Source: Marsupella aquatica (Eukaryota; Marchantiophyta). From it: 64,000 bases of DNA. Both the position numbers and the translations under genes were made by a program. Shown piece by piece: positions 12,956 through 24,240 of the stretch. Position 1 is the stretch's first letter. Every line of letters begins with the position of its first letter. The notes beneath the pieces are model-generated. The model searched no databases. It was not told the DNA's origin and saw only the letters and a program-made list of their open reading frames with translations. Where the stretch lies: positions 4,464,001-4,528,000 of the forward strand of contig OZ316898.1 of the NCBI GenBank assembly GCA_973895155.1, in the 5' to 3' direction.

Positions 12956-13449
12956 GGGGCCAAGTGTCACTCGACAGGCATTTTTGGCACTCTCAGTCTC
13001 TCAGACTATTTTCACTCATTGCCCGCAAAGTGCTGCCCGAGTTGGTGGGCTCAAGTCATGATATTGAGTTCATCACAAAGACCACTACTGTACACCTTTA
13101 CCAGTAGTATACAGATATAGGGATAGCAAACTGTCAAAAAACAAAGAGCGCCTAACAGGAAACATGATACTTTATTTATTTGACTTGGATACCGGCCTTA
13201 TAGAGTAGAACATGCCCAAAATATTATTTATCTGATTTTACTGAAATGTTTTTTTTTGACCATCAGATCTTCCTAGATTTAAAGATTACCATTAGATTCT
13301 GACTAATGGGGCCTGTGATTAGATGGGACATTGGCTAACGAGCCAGAGAAAAACTAGCTGATTTTTTCCAAAAGTGGCAACAAAATTTGGTGAGGGGAAT
13401 TTAGCAAATTCTTGCCACTAAAAAAACCACTGATGGATACTGGATACTA

Positions 13450-14510
13450 CCGTCTTCCCCCAAACACAAGGCCCGGGCGCTATATTCGAATAGTGAGCCA
13501 AGGGGCGCTCTATTTGAATATAGCGCCCAGGACACTGTGTTCGAGTTTGAAGTCAATGTTTTCATTTTTCGGACTTGTGGCACTTTGTTTGAAATGTGGC
13601 ATTGTGTTCAAACTTAAGGTAATGTGCTTGAATTCTAGCATTGTGAGATGCATGTAAAGTGTAAGTAGGAATAATATGCATAAAAGTTATGTGTATTAGA
13701 GAGGAGTGTGTTCAAGTTTTGGTTTTTTGACTTCCCAACAATATTTGCTCATTCAAAGGATGTGTAGCTAAATAATTGAACCACTGAAATTACACAAGGG
13801 GAGAAATCAAATTTGCAATAGAAAACAAAACCTAACAAATCATACATACCAAGTGTATTATTATCACTTAGTAAAACATATTCGTCCACTTTTCACAGTT
13901 GTTCGTTTTACTGTGACCAATTTGCTCATTTCTATAATTATTTAATCTTTCTTCATGCAGTGTGGAATGTTCGTGAGACTGCTTTGTTTCTATTATAGTG
14001 CCTTGATCTTGAAGGCAATGAAAAATTGAAAATAGAGAAAGTGAATAGTCAGACCTAATTATGCACGTAGGTACTATGGGTTTCTTTGACAAGACATCGT
14101 GGCATCAGTCAGAGGTTGATGTGAAAGTCTGTCAAAAGTTCACACAGCAGAACAATATTTCGATACTTCCGGATTGCTACTTAACATTTTGGAAACAGCG
14201 CACACTTCTCTGAGAATGAAGGATTTTGAAATTAGCTTACATTTCTCAAAGGACAATGGATTTTGTAAGTTGAAAGAGCGGATGTGTCGGACGATTTTAA
14301 AGTAACGGCTAGTAGGTGCAACCCGGTTACCTTTCTCCTATAGTCACTTGAATGTGCACATTTTCAAACACAAAGTCAATTTTGAACACAGCACCTGGGC
14401 GTTGTGTTAATATGGTGTTGTGTTTGAGTGAAAACGTCGTTTTTGCCTAAAGTCCCTGTTTTGACCATATTCGAACACAGCGCCCAGGCATTGTGTTTGG
14501 GGGAAGACAA
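13450..14510. mobile_element. Non-autonomous DNA transposon-like element with terminal inverted repeats
   Basis: The left end (GTCTTCCCCCAAACACAA at 13452, followed by a GCCCGGGCGCT block and TTCGAATA) reappears inverted at the right end (14466-14508) with few mismatches over about 40 bp. Sub-terminal inverted similarity continues inward: GCGCCCAGG plus a TGTGTTCGAG block near 13525, complementary to 14370-14445. Both outer edges are flanked by TA, which would fit a TA target duplication. The interior has no transposase-like frame, so a MITE-type derivative is the best guess; superfamily is undetermined. Confidence 0.6.
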
Positions 14511-14936
14511 TAGCTTGAATATCCATACCTTGTATATAAATAATGGTGAGACCAAAAAAATGCATATATTATTTCTCACTTATAATGGTCTCATCTTTGT
14601 TTTTTGGTCCAATTTTGGTCCTTTTTTAAATACAGTTTTCCATATATGGAGTTACAATTTAGAGGTCTCATCCTAGACCCTAGCCTTTGAAAATATCTTA
14701 TATTTGAAATTTATTAATAATATTAGGGTAGACCATCTTGGTAGTGAGGCTGAGGTGTAATAATCAAAACCCAGTAACATTTATCGCTTCTTATTGAAAC
14801 CTCACACAAAAGTGACTTTTGGACTTTTGCTCTTGACACTTTGGAAGAAAAATGGCAATAATTGTTCATTCTTTTTTTTGCCCATCTTGGGTAGTCGAAA
14901 TGCCATAAATGATTATTTGATTTTTCTGTGGACATA

Positions 14937-14957
14937 TAATAATAATAATAATAATCT
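14937..14957. repeat. (TAA)n microsatellite
   Basis: About seven AAT/TAA units in intergenic DNA. Confidence 0.9.
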
Positions 14958-15018
14958 AATATCATAAATGACTTTCTAGGACTTGTTTACAGTTGAATCT
15001 TTTACACCTCACCAGAGT

Positions 15019-15425
15019 TCTTTTTCCTTGCCCGGAGATTTGGACCAAACCTTTTGTTCCACCCACGGTCTGGAAGGAGAGAAGCTGCCCGAGAAGTACC
15101 GTACCCTCAGGATTCCATGACGCACCTCCTTCCTGTCCTTCCAAGCCCCGACATCACTGTCCTGCCCAAGAGGCTGCCCCTCTGCTTGCTAGCATATTTC
15201 GCACTGCCCCACTCCCAAACGTTTTTCTCTGCCCAGAGGTTTGAACAAAACATTTGGTTCCCCCCACGGGCTGGAAGCTGGCCCGCTGCCCCATAAGTAC
15301 GGTCCCCAGCGTAAATGACTAATTCGAGTCCTTCCAAGCCCGGCCCATAATTATCATTCCTGCCCGCCTCGACGCTGCCCGTTCGCAGGCTCATATATTT
15401 TGCACTTCCTGGTCTGGTCAGGGGC
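15019..15425. repeat. GC-rich ~205-bp repeat, copies 2 and 3 in tandem
   Basis: Two head-to-tail copies (about 15019-15217 and 15218-15425) share ordered blocks with copy 1 at 12751: a TTTCTCTGCCC/CCTTGCCC start, GGTYTGRACMAAAC, GGAAG, AAGTACGGT/AAGTACCGT, GTCCTTCCAAGCCC and CTGCCCG. Each copy is diverged; copies 2 and 3 are more similar to each other in spacing than to copy 1. Confidence 0.65.
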
Positions 15426-15430
15426 AAATC

Positions 15431-16600
15431 TTTCCCGTCTGCCGTGTTTTGTTGGTTCTCCCTGCCCCTGCCCCTCTTTGAAGAGCGTTTCTGTGCTTAT
15501 TAGATACTTTATAACTTTGTGACCTTTTAAACAGAGTCGAAGATTATCAGATACTTTGTGACTTTGTGTTGAAATGATTCACTCTCTTGTCATCAGAGAT
15601 ATTTCGTCGATGGGACCCCAAAACGCAAAAGCTGGCTTCAGTGCTAGAAAGAGCTTGTTTTTTCTCACTTTTCGTAGCTTGGAGAAAGGAGGCCTTATCC
15701 CCCATTCAATCCTTGTTGTCTTCTTTGGAGAGTGGGTGTTTGTAGCACTATAAACAAGTTGCACATTCACTATGCTTTGTAGGGCGGAGTGTTGGTTTTA
15801 CAGTCTCTATATATAAATTCCTCTTTGTGACCGTCGTATACAATTTTGTCCAGAGCTAAATCAGGCTTCCCAATTTGCTGCTCTGGCTTTTTTGCCATTG
15901 TGGGGACTCTTAGGCTTTTTTGTTCTTCGGTCTTATAGTGGTTTTTCCCTTATGTCCTCCTCCCTTATTGGGTTTCATGTTTGCAATTCTGTGCGGTTTG
16001 GCACATTTTGTTATATCTCATGGCATGACCATGTCAAGGGTAAGGTGGACACATTAGAGCCTTCTCGTCCACCCATGAAGCCAGGAAATGAATTTGATTT
16101 GGCAACAAATGAGTTTTTGTGAATTTGTGAGCCAACAAAATAACCATATAGTATTGATGCGCAGTCTATATATATCACACTGCCAATGAACAAAATCCAC
16201 AAACTAGGAAACAAGATGGCTAATCTGTATTCAACTTTCTCAGTGTCTCACTCTCAAACTGCTTTCATTCCATTCCATCCTGATATAATTATATCAATTT
16301 TGGCACATGCTCAGATTGAGTGTCAACCTCAATCATTTGAATCATTCCTGAAGCTTCATTTGAAGCTTCAAATCAAAGAAGTTGAGATGTTAAATATTTT
16401 TTACACCATTCCCTACCATTACTTCAGAATCTTATTTAAAGAAGATGAGAGAGACATTGCACAGTACTCAGACCTTTGATATAGTGGTCAGGGGCTACAA
16501 TTGATCAGCAATGCACTCTTCTGGATAAGACTACCAAAACTCACTTCAAGCTGGACTAGCTTAATTATAACTCAAAACAAGAAATTTTGTTTCATAGCAA
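15431..16600. other. Intergenic, nothing recognised
   Basis: Open frames at 15892-16122 and 16186-16479 look random or low-complexity; no domain or splice context supports them. Confidence 0.4.
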
Positions 16601-16608
16601 TTAGTGTT

Positions 16609-16676
16609 AGTAATTTGAGAACAGAGAAATTTGGGCTTTACTCAAGAATTAGTGTTTTCTCTGTTCTCAAATTACT
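16609..16676. repeat. Perfect 21-bp stem-loop
   Basis: Arms 16609-16629 and 16656-16676 are perfect complements (AGTAATTTGAGAACAG then AGAAA), separated by 26 nt. About 130 bp downstream (16801-16855) a second palindrome built on AAATTAGTGT and its complement occurs, followed by two copies of CACTAATTTTGTAGTAACA. Confidence 0.8.
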
Positions 16677-17365
16677 ATTTTGAGAAATTGACAACTTAGT
16701 ATGAATTTAGACTCAAGAGCACCAACTTGTTACTAACACTTAAACAAGAGTGGAATTGTTTTTAAACACCAACTGCTTTGGACTCTGGATCACTTTCACC
16801 AAATTAGTGTAAACACTAATTTTGTAGTAACAAACACTAATTTTGTAGTAACACCAGTTCTTGCATAACAGTAATTAGGAGTGAACAATGTGAATTGATT
16901 GATGGGAAGGTGGGCTTAGGTGACTGACAAGACAAGGCAAATGACCAGATGTGCTAGATTTCTGAACAAATGTTCCACATAAACCCAATCAGGTGCTTTC
17001 TTCACATCTTTATTGTGGATGAGAGTTTGATTAGCTGTAAGAAACTTGAACATCTTCAAGTCAGGATGTGCTTGCAAACATTTTTATTGTAGCAAAAATT
17101 TGCTGGATTCCACCTCACTGAAAAGTCTTTGCCACTTCTTCTCTTCCATTACCCAGTTTCCCACCTAGCCGTAGACCCATTAGCTAGAAGCTGGCAGTTA
17201 TCCTTAAACCTAGGGCGATCAGAAATTCATCTAAGAATTATTAGATATGGAATATTTTTAGCATCTTCTGAAGGTGGCATATGCCACCCAATAAAGAAAA
17301 GAAAGACCTTAAGAATTGGTGACTCAATCAAGTCACCTGTAGAAGGTATTAAAGAGCTGCGAAAG

Positions 17366-18061
17366 TTACCAGTTAATGGGCCAGTCAATGGCCCACTTCT
17401 TAGTGGGCAAAATCTCTGGACAAATTTCCCAAGTTTTCACAGGAGGGTCAAACATGTGTGGATGATTAGGGTACATGCTTGGTCGCAATTGATGCAGAGT
17501 GATAAACCAAGCGCATGTCTCCGAATCTTTGAAATTAACTATTTCCTCTGCAAGACCATGCATCCCCTGCAACTCTTTCATTGACAGCTTCTTGTCCTTG
17601 GTCAAGAAATGGTCGTTGTTGTAGGCCAGCGGGATGTGAGCATGCTCAAGATTGACAGGGTATACCTCCATGTTGAGCTGCTTACCCATCTCATAACGAA
17701 ATTCCTTGACGCAATACTCATATCGATTGGTCTTCACCCCACGATTGCTGTAGGTCAGTTTGAGAGGAATTCCAAGAAATCCATCTCGAGCAGAAGTCAG
17801 ATCAACAGGGTTAGGCTTCTTGACATCTGGACGGTTGTAAGGTGCAAATTTCTTCACAGCCAGATCCAAAAGATACCCAACATCCTCAGCCGATTGCTCG
17901 TTGCCCTTTGCTATCACCTGAGTCATGTCACAGTGTGGAGGGAACATTGCACCTTCATGCAATCCATAATAAGATAATGAAGCAAGCAAATATTTTTCTA
18001 TAGTTTTGTAGAATTTGGATTTGTAATGTGGCTCCAGGTAAACAACCAATTGAGGTCGCAT
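17366..18061 (-). CDS. Intronless 231-aa protein, possible 2H-phosphoesterase-like family
   Basis: Function is not established. A single uninterrupted frame of 231 codons starts MRPQLVVYLEP and ends at a TAA at 17366. It is isolated, with several kilobases of repeat-rich DNA on either side. Residues about 40-52 read MFPPHCDMTQVIA. Around 135-150 lies a NLEHAHIPLAYNN segment, and later WFITLHQLRP. Two separated His motifs in a beta-strand-like setting recall the HxS/T repeats of 2H phosphoesterases (2'-5' RNA ligase-like), and I associate the PPHC context with fungal and bacterial members. Here the Ser/Thr two positions after His is Asp in the first motif and Pro in the second, so an active 2H enzyme is uncertain. 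There is no signal peptide or membrane segment. Absence of introns and isolation would fit transfer or retroposition, but neither is shown. The call as a gene rests on length and composition. Confidence 0.6.
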   Translation of the reverse strand: MRPQLVVYLEPHYKSKFYKTIEKYLLASLSYYGLHEGAMFPPHCDMTQVIAKGNEQSAEDVGYLLDLAVKKFAPYNRPDVKKPNPVDLTSARDGFLGIPLKLTYSNRGVKTNRYEYCVKEFRYEMGKQLNMEVYPVNLEHAHIPLAYNNDHFLTKDKKLSMKELQGMHGLAEEIVNFKDSETCAWFITLHQLRPSMYPNHPHMFDPPVKTWEICPEILPTKKWAIDWPINW

Positions 18062-21000
18062 GCTGGATAGAGTTTAGGGATTTTCCTGGATATTGGAAAT
18101 GGTGGTGACTACTATAAAACTCCCCATTCTATGTCAGATGGCAGTTTACCCCCTGCAGCTCATGTAAGGTTGCTTATCAGTGTCAATCTAAGACACCCCA
18201 CGGACATCACAGCTGTGTTCTTTGTTTATTGCGCCAGGCCTGCCCTTTATACAATTGTGACAGATTTAGGCAGATTTCAGCTTTGAACTAAGGAGTGATT
18301 CTAAATCAACAATCAACTGGGGTTAATTTGGCCAATTTTTTTTCATGTGCTCCATTGCAAGGGGCAGAAAAGTAAGAGCACCATGTCTTACTTTGATATT
18401 AATCTTGGAACCTGCCCGAAAGTCCAATCGATATGACCCCCAAATGTACCCAGTTTGCATTGCTTGTACCATGACCTTTGAAGATTAGTGCAGTGTCTGA
18501 AATCTTGTGCTACCCGGGCTTGTACACAATCTCTAATAGTGTGTTAAGATTGGAATCTAATTAGTAAGATTCAAGACTGAATTAACATTGATATTATTGG
18601 AGTTCAACAAACAAACAAACAAACAAACAAAGAGCTGGTTGGTTGTCCTAAATACAAAGCTGGATGGCATTGTTTGCCTGGCAGGGACCAATGGCAGAGC
18701 AGAGCATTTCAGGGCAATAAAGACAGACTTAGATGTAGCTTGAAGAGAATTTGAGATGTGACCTGAGCATTTCAGGCAGTTGATATGGCCTACCCAGCAA
18801 TCTTTTGAAGCCATTACAATAAAGGATACTACTCCATCATCAGAAAAGGATTGATACACACCATAAGTCAGCCAGAAGAAACTTAGGATGACAGGAACTC
18901 ATGCCAAATTAGTACCTTTCAGATTTTGCTAGTAAACCCTGTATCTAGTTTTCAAGGCCACAAAATTTTCATACCTTCTACTAAAATTCGCAAAATAAAA
19001 TTGTAGAAATCATTGACTTGAAACATGCAATCTGGACAAGACTGTAAGAAGCAGCACTAAATCTTTAGTGGGTAAGAAATTCAAAGTAGATAGTAGAAGT
19101 CACCAGGCAAATGGAAACTCTCCATTTACAATGAGAAAAGAAGTCAATTAGGAAGATCTGAAGAGGCAGGGTAGACCATTTGTGTGATAAGGTCATTCTA
19201 CACTGACTCTGAATCAATGTTAGAGGCAATATTTCATGAGACTAGATTTTCATGATCAATTGTGCTGTGTCCTGCTTTAGACACTTAGGCCGGTGCAGCC
19301 CACAGTATCTCTAGTATCACTAGCTACAATTGCAGGTCACGAAGGTTAGGTTCATATAGCAGGTTCATTGGCTAGTTTTTAGAGATAATTATTTTATTTT
19401 TAATTTGTATTAGGGGAGTCTCTTCATGTTTTTTCTGACTTTTTAAATGTAGACAGAACCCCATTAAACTTGTTACTTATTTCAGTTTGAAGTGGGTTTC
19501 TAGGGGCTTCAGGTTACATTATAATTATGCAGCTCTAATTTGACAATAGACTTCCAATGCTTCTGTTTGCTACAATTAGTAAATCAACCTGCTAAAATTT
19601 TGACTTCCTTTTTATAGAAGCTATGTGACCTGCACAAAGTGAACATTTTCAATTGTTATTATCCCCTTCATCATCTGCTGTAAGTTGTGATCTGTCCTAT
19701 GTAGGTTTTTTCTTTGTTTAATTATCCATGTGAAGTTGGTGCTTTGAATAGGTATATTCGTATGTCTCCCAATCATGTACAATTAGTCCAATATGTAAGC
19801 TTGTTTTATTGACCTATTTGCAGCCATGAAGAGTTACACATTGGAAATAGATAGATGAGAAGACAAAGATTAAATTAAGTATTCTAGATGAAATGAATTT
19901 TAAAGGTAGTTAGCACATTTCATTGAAGACAAATAGGAGTACATTCATGGTAATATGAAAGGTAATTCTCCATGCAAAAATTTTCCCTTAGTACCTTTAT
20001 GTCTATAAAATACATGTAACATTTTCATATGGTTCATGAAAGATATTATTTTGTCCATAGTAGTTGAAAGGTCACATAGTCCCTTGGTATTCCTTTACCA
20101 ATAGTAGTTATGGTGTTTCTTACCTTTGTTTGTTATTCCTCTATCCAGAGTGGTTTCTTAAGTTACCTTGGTAAATGTTAGAGAAGTTGAAAATTTTATT
20201 GGGTTTCTTATGTTACCTTGGTAAATGTTTGAGTAGTTCAAGAGTTTCTTCTACTTGTCATTACTTTGAAAATGTGTAAATTAAATTGAAAATTGAAACA
20301 GATTACCAGAAAACACTGATATATCAATCATAGCTCATCCTACTACTATTTTCTTTCACCCCTATTTTTCCCTTTTCTTTGTTAACTTGAAATGTTACTT
20401 TTCATTTTCCCATTGTTTTTACAATTACAAAGCCTAACTGTTTTTCTTTGCCTTGCCTCAAACACGAATAGTCAAATTTGGCTCTTCTTGCACAACTTAC
20501 GGTTCTTGTTTGTGAAAAATCATGTTGATGTGGCTACACGTGCATCCAGGAATTTTGGAAGTGACTTCCCATGTGGGTCGTAAAGAGTTGTTAGTCAAAT
20601 TTGTAAACCCCTTTTACAAATATTATTTGTGTTTTATCTTATGTTTCAAGTAACCCTTTTAAATCAAATGTTTGATTTCCCTCATTAATCATTTATGTTC
20701 CCATCTGAAATTGACACAAGATGAGCAAGACCCTCAATAAAATTGTTGAATAACCATGCACACCTTTGTATATTATGGACCCTGGTTGTTGAAAGTGTAT
20801 TATATTTACTCACATAATAATCATCAATTGTTAGCATTAATAATTATATGTCCATAGACAATTAACTGTCCACGGACCTAGTTCCCCCTTTCTTTCATTC
20901 ATGAAGGGCAATCTCAAGGCTCATTAAGAGCCTGCCCCCTTCACATTTTTTTTGGAATTTTCCTTAGCATGAATGATACTCACTTTTTGGGTGGGGTGAA

Positions 21001-21099
21001 TGTTAAAACACACATTCAGGAACACAGGTTTGGAACCCAGGGGCTCCCACTCCCCAATGAGCTGTGTGCCAGTGAACCTTTCCCCAATTTATGTGAACA
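18062..21099. other. Intergenic DNA with diverged dispersed repeats
   Basis: No gene recognised. It contains a (CAAA)6 microsatellite near 18608-18632 and a two-copy unit near 20150-20250 (GTTACCTTGGTAAATGTT twice). A segment at 19410-19610 has blocks such as TAGACAGAACCCC and TACAATTAGTAAATC that are found again, rearranged, at 23760-24240. Confidence 0.5.
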
Positions 21100-22335
21100 C
21101 TAGCTCAATACCTGTGCGTTGCACAAAAGAAGTCGTGTCGGCTTAAGATGTTGTTGAGAAAAAAAAGATGTCGTGTCGGCCAAGAGGTCGTTGAGAGAAA
21201 AGATGTCTTGTCGGCCAAGAGGTTGTGGAGAGAAAAGATGTCATGTCGGCCAAGAGGTCGTTGAGAGAAAAGAAATCGTTGAGAAAAAAGATGTCGTGTT
21301 GGCCAAGAGGTCGTTGAAAAAAAAGTTGTCATGTCGGCCAAGATGTCGTTGAAAAAAAGATATTGTCTCGGCAAAGACATCATTGAGGGAAAAGATGTCG
21401 TGTCAGCCAAGACATTGTTGAGGGAAAATACCCGTGCATTGCACAAAAAATGTCGTTAAGAAAAAAGATGTTGTGTCGCCCAAAATGTCATTAAAATAAA
21501 GATATCATGGCGCCCAAGATATTGTTAAGAAAACAGATGTTGCGCGTCCAAGATGTAGTGTCCCCCAAGATGTTGCTAAGAGGAAAGTGTTGTGGCGCCC
21601 AAAATGCTCTTAAGAGAATTATATATTGTGTTTCCCAAGAATGATGTTCTTATGTGAGATGTCATGGAATAAAAATATGTTGTTAAGAAAAATAAGTCAT
21701 TTTGCCAAAGATGGCATGTTGCCCAAAAGGTCATCAAGTAAAAAATTGTGTCAAGTAAGTAGATGTCATGCCGGCAATGATATCGTTATGCCAAAAATGT
21801 CGTTAAGTATTAAGATATTGTTAAGTACAAAATGGTCAATAGATAAAGTATGTCATTACTCAAAGATGTTGTGAAGTAAAAGATGTTGTTAAGTACATCT
21901 TGGGCCTGATACCTGTGCATTGCACAAATGATGCATGTTAAGGTGAGAAAATATATCAAGGTGAGAAAAGATGTCCATAAGAGAAAAACATTTCGAGCTG
22001 AGAAAAATATGTCAAAGAGAGAAAAGATGGTAAGGTGAGAAAAAGATGTCACATTAGAGAAGAACATTCTGAGGTGAGAAAAATATGTCAAGGAGAGAAA
22101 AGATGGTGAGATGAGAAAAAGATGACAGGATGAAAAGAAATGTTGAGGGTGAAGAAAGATGGCCAGGTGAGATAAAGATGGCCAGGTGAGAAAAATATGG
22201 CAAAATGAGACAAATATAATATATATGTCGAGGTGAGAAAAGATCTCAAGGTGAGCAAAGATCTTGAGGTGAGAAGATCTTAATATGAAGAAAAGATGTC
22301 AAGATGAGAAAATATTTTATCTCTATTTTATTTAT
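21100..22335 (-). mobile_element. Minisatellite with Helitron-like 3' terminus
   Basis: From 21120 to about 21620 a degenerate 35-40-bp unit (GATGTCGTGTCGGCCAAGA then GGTCGTTGAGAGAAAA) repeats about ten times. From about 21930 to 22335 it gives way to a shorter unit like AAGGTGAGAAAAGATGTC. At the left edge, read on the minus strand, a short hairpin (TGTGC AAC GCACA) is followed by GGTATTGAG and CTAG, with T next, the layout of Helitron 3' ends. The hairpin phrase recurs near 21430 and 21912. No Rep/helicase frame is present. The Helitron assignment is inference. Confidence 0.45.
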
Positions 22336-22589
22336 ATTTGAAATTATTTCAAAAAAATTAGAATTATTTATATATAAATAAATTTAATTAAATTTTGATT
22401 AAATTTTTCATTGTGGCAGGTATGGGAAAGTTAAAGGGTAACTTGGGCAGGAACTTATTTTTAGAAGGGGTGTATGGATAGATGTTACAGTGTGGAGAAA
22501 ATTATGTTTTGATGAACATTCAAGATTGAGTGTCACTTTTTTTAGTTTGTAAAGGGACCGGATCAAGATTATACTGGTAAAGGGAGGTC

Positions 22590-23170
22590 TCCTTGATACT
22601 CTTGCATTGCTAGAGACCCTCCTTATTTTCTTTGTACTATTCAATTCATTTTTTGCTTGGAAACATTGCTCTCCATTTCATTCACAAAGTAAATCATTCT
22701 TTCATGTTTTTCATTTTTAGTATATTGCAAATTTGAATGACTACTATAAAAAAAGTAAAATTTTATTATAGTTTTTGACATTGTCCTTGTCATCTAATCT
22801 ATTGTGTTTAATTAACCTATTTTAATTAATTACTATCATTATTATATTTTGTAATATTGTGATATTTGCAATAATATATAATATCATATATATTATGTAT
22901 TTTTATATTTCATGTGTATGGGTTAGGAAACTCCTTGATACTCATGCATGTACATTTTTTCTCTTGCATTGGCTCCCTCCTTTTGTCTCTCCCATTTGAT
23001 TGCCTTCTTGTTTGGAATGCATTCATTACTTTTTTGGTGCACACTAAATTTAATATAACTTTTATTTTTTCTCTTTTACATGATTAATATTTATTGGACA
23101 TGGCAAATTTGAATGACGATCACTTCATTAAAAAAGTGCAACCTTGTATTATAATTTAATATTCATTTGC
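22590..23170. repeat. Diverged direct repeat, two copies ~340 bp apart
   Basis: Copies at about 22590-22790 and 22930-23170 share CTCCTTGATACTC, TTGCATTG, CCCTCCTT/TCCCTCC and GCAAATTTGAATGAC in order. No coding frame. The surrounding 22340-26440 is AT-rich and without recognised genes. Confidence 0.55.
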
Positions 23171-23759
23171 ACCAGGTATTTAATCTAAAATAAAATCCAA
23201 CACATGAATAGGCAGCACTTAGGGGGCAATTAATGTAGATTAACATTAATTAACCTCAAGATTGGCTTTCTACCTTAATTGCTTTTCACTGAGCATGACA
23301 ATTATGAGCCTCTCGTACTGGCTGCCCATGCCTTGCTATGTTGGCTCTCTCAAACAAATGTTTCTACAAGTAATTACTAACCCTACTTTTGGATAGATGA
23401 ATGTTACATGAGAATTCATATGAGCACGATTCAAGCTTGAGACCTGCCTTGAGCATAGGGGCACCTGATGACCAGATTGCCTCATGCCTAGTATTTTTCT
23501 ACATGCAACTGGCAGGCAGCAACCTCGCTATTCACATGGGCTAATAAATGCAACACAACATTAATTAGCCTCAAGAATGACTCATGTTCCAAATCTATGA
23601 TGTCACTTAGCAATAATAAATTTAATTAATATATTTTTCCCCTCAGGACTTGTTTATTTGTAGATAATATGAGTATGATAGTATAATTGTCCGTTTACTT
23701 TGCTATACTACACATGACTAAAGCAAGTTCCAGGATGTAGTGTTGTAAAAGTGCACTGT

Positions 23760-24240
23760 TTGCTCTGATCAGTAAATGAACCTACTATACTATATGGTTC
23801 TTTATAAAAGACCCTCCTCCACCCCCTTTGTCACATAATCTGTTGCCAAAATGATTTATTTATTCTTCCAATGAAGGAGAAGTGCATTGCTTGTAAAACT
23901 TTCTCCCTCCTCCCCGTGCATTGCTCGTAATAAATCCTTCTTTGCATCTCGTTCATCCAAACAGCCTTGGATTCCTGCACTCTCCCAATGGTGTGCTACA
24001 ATTAGTAAATTTGTATTCTCCGTTTCCTATCAGTAAATACACCTGCCACAGTATATGGTGTAACCTAAGTTGTGACCTGCTGCTGAACTATTTTTCTGAG
24101 GTGATAGTTTAACTTTAAAGTGCTTTAGTTAGAGGAGTCTATTTTTTTGTTTTTCCAAACTTTCTGAATATAGACAGAAACCCCTTTTATCTTTTCTTTA
24201 TTTCATTTTAGATTGTTTTCGTAGTCTTTACCAAGATTCA
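23760..24240. repeat. Dispersed repeat related to 19.4-19.6 kb
   Basis: Blocks CAGTAAATGAACCT, CTACAATTAGTAAAT, CAGTAAATACACCTGC and TAGACAGAAACCCC recur here and at 19410-19610 in a different internal order. This looks like old transposable-element debris. Confidence 0.4.

Noticed and set aside
12573-13120. Overlapping open frames in GC-rich DNA
   Set aside because: The DNA is a copy of the ~205-bp repeat also at 15.0-15.4 kb; openness follows from base composition.
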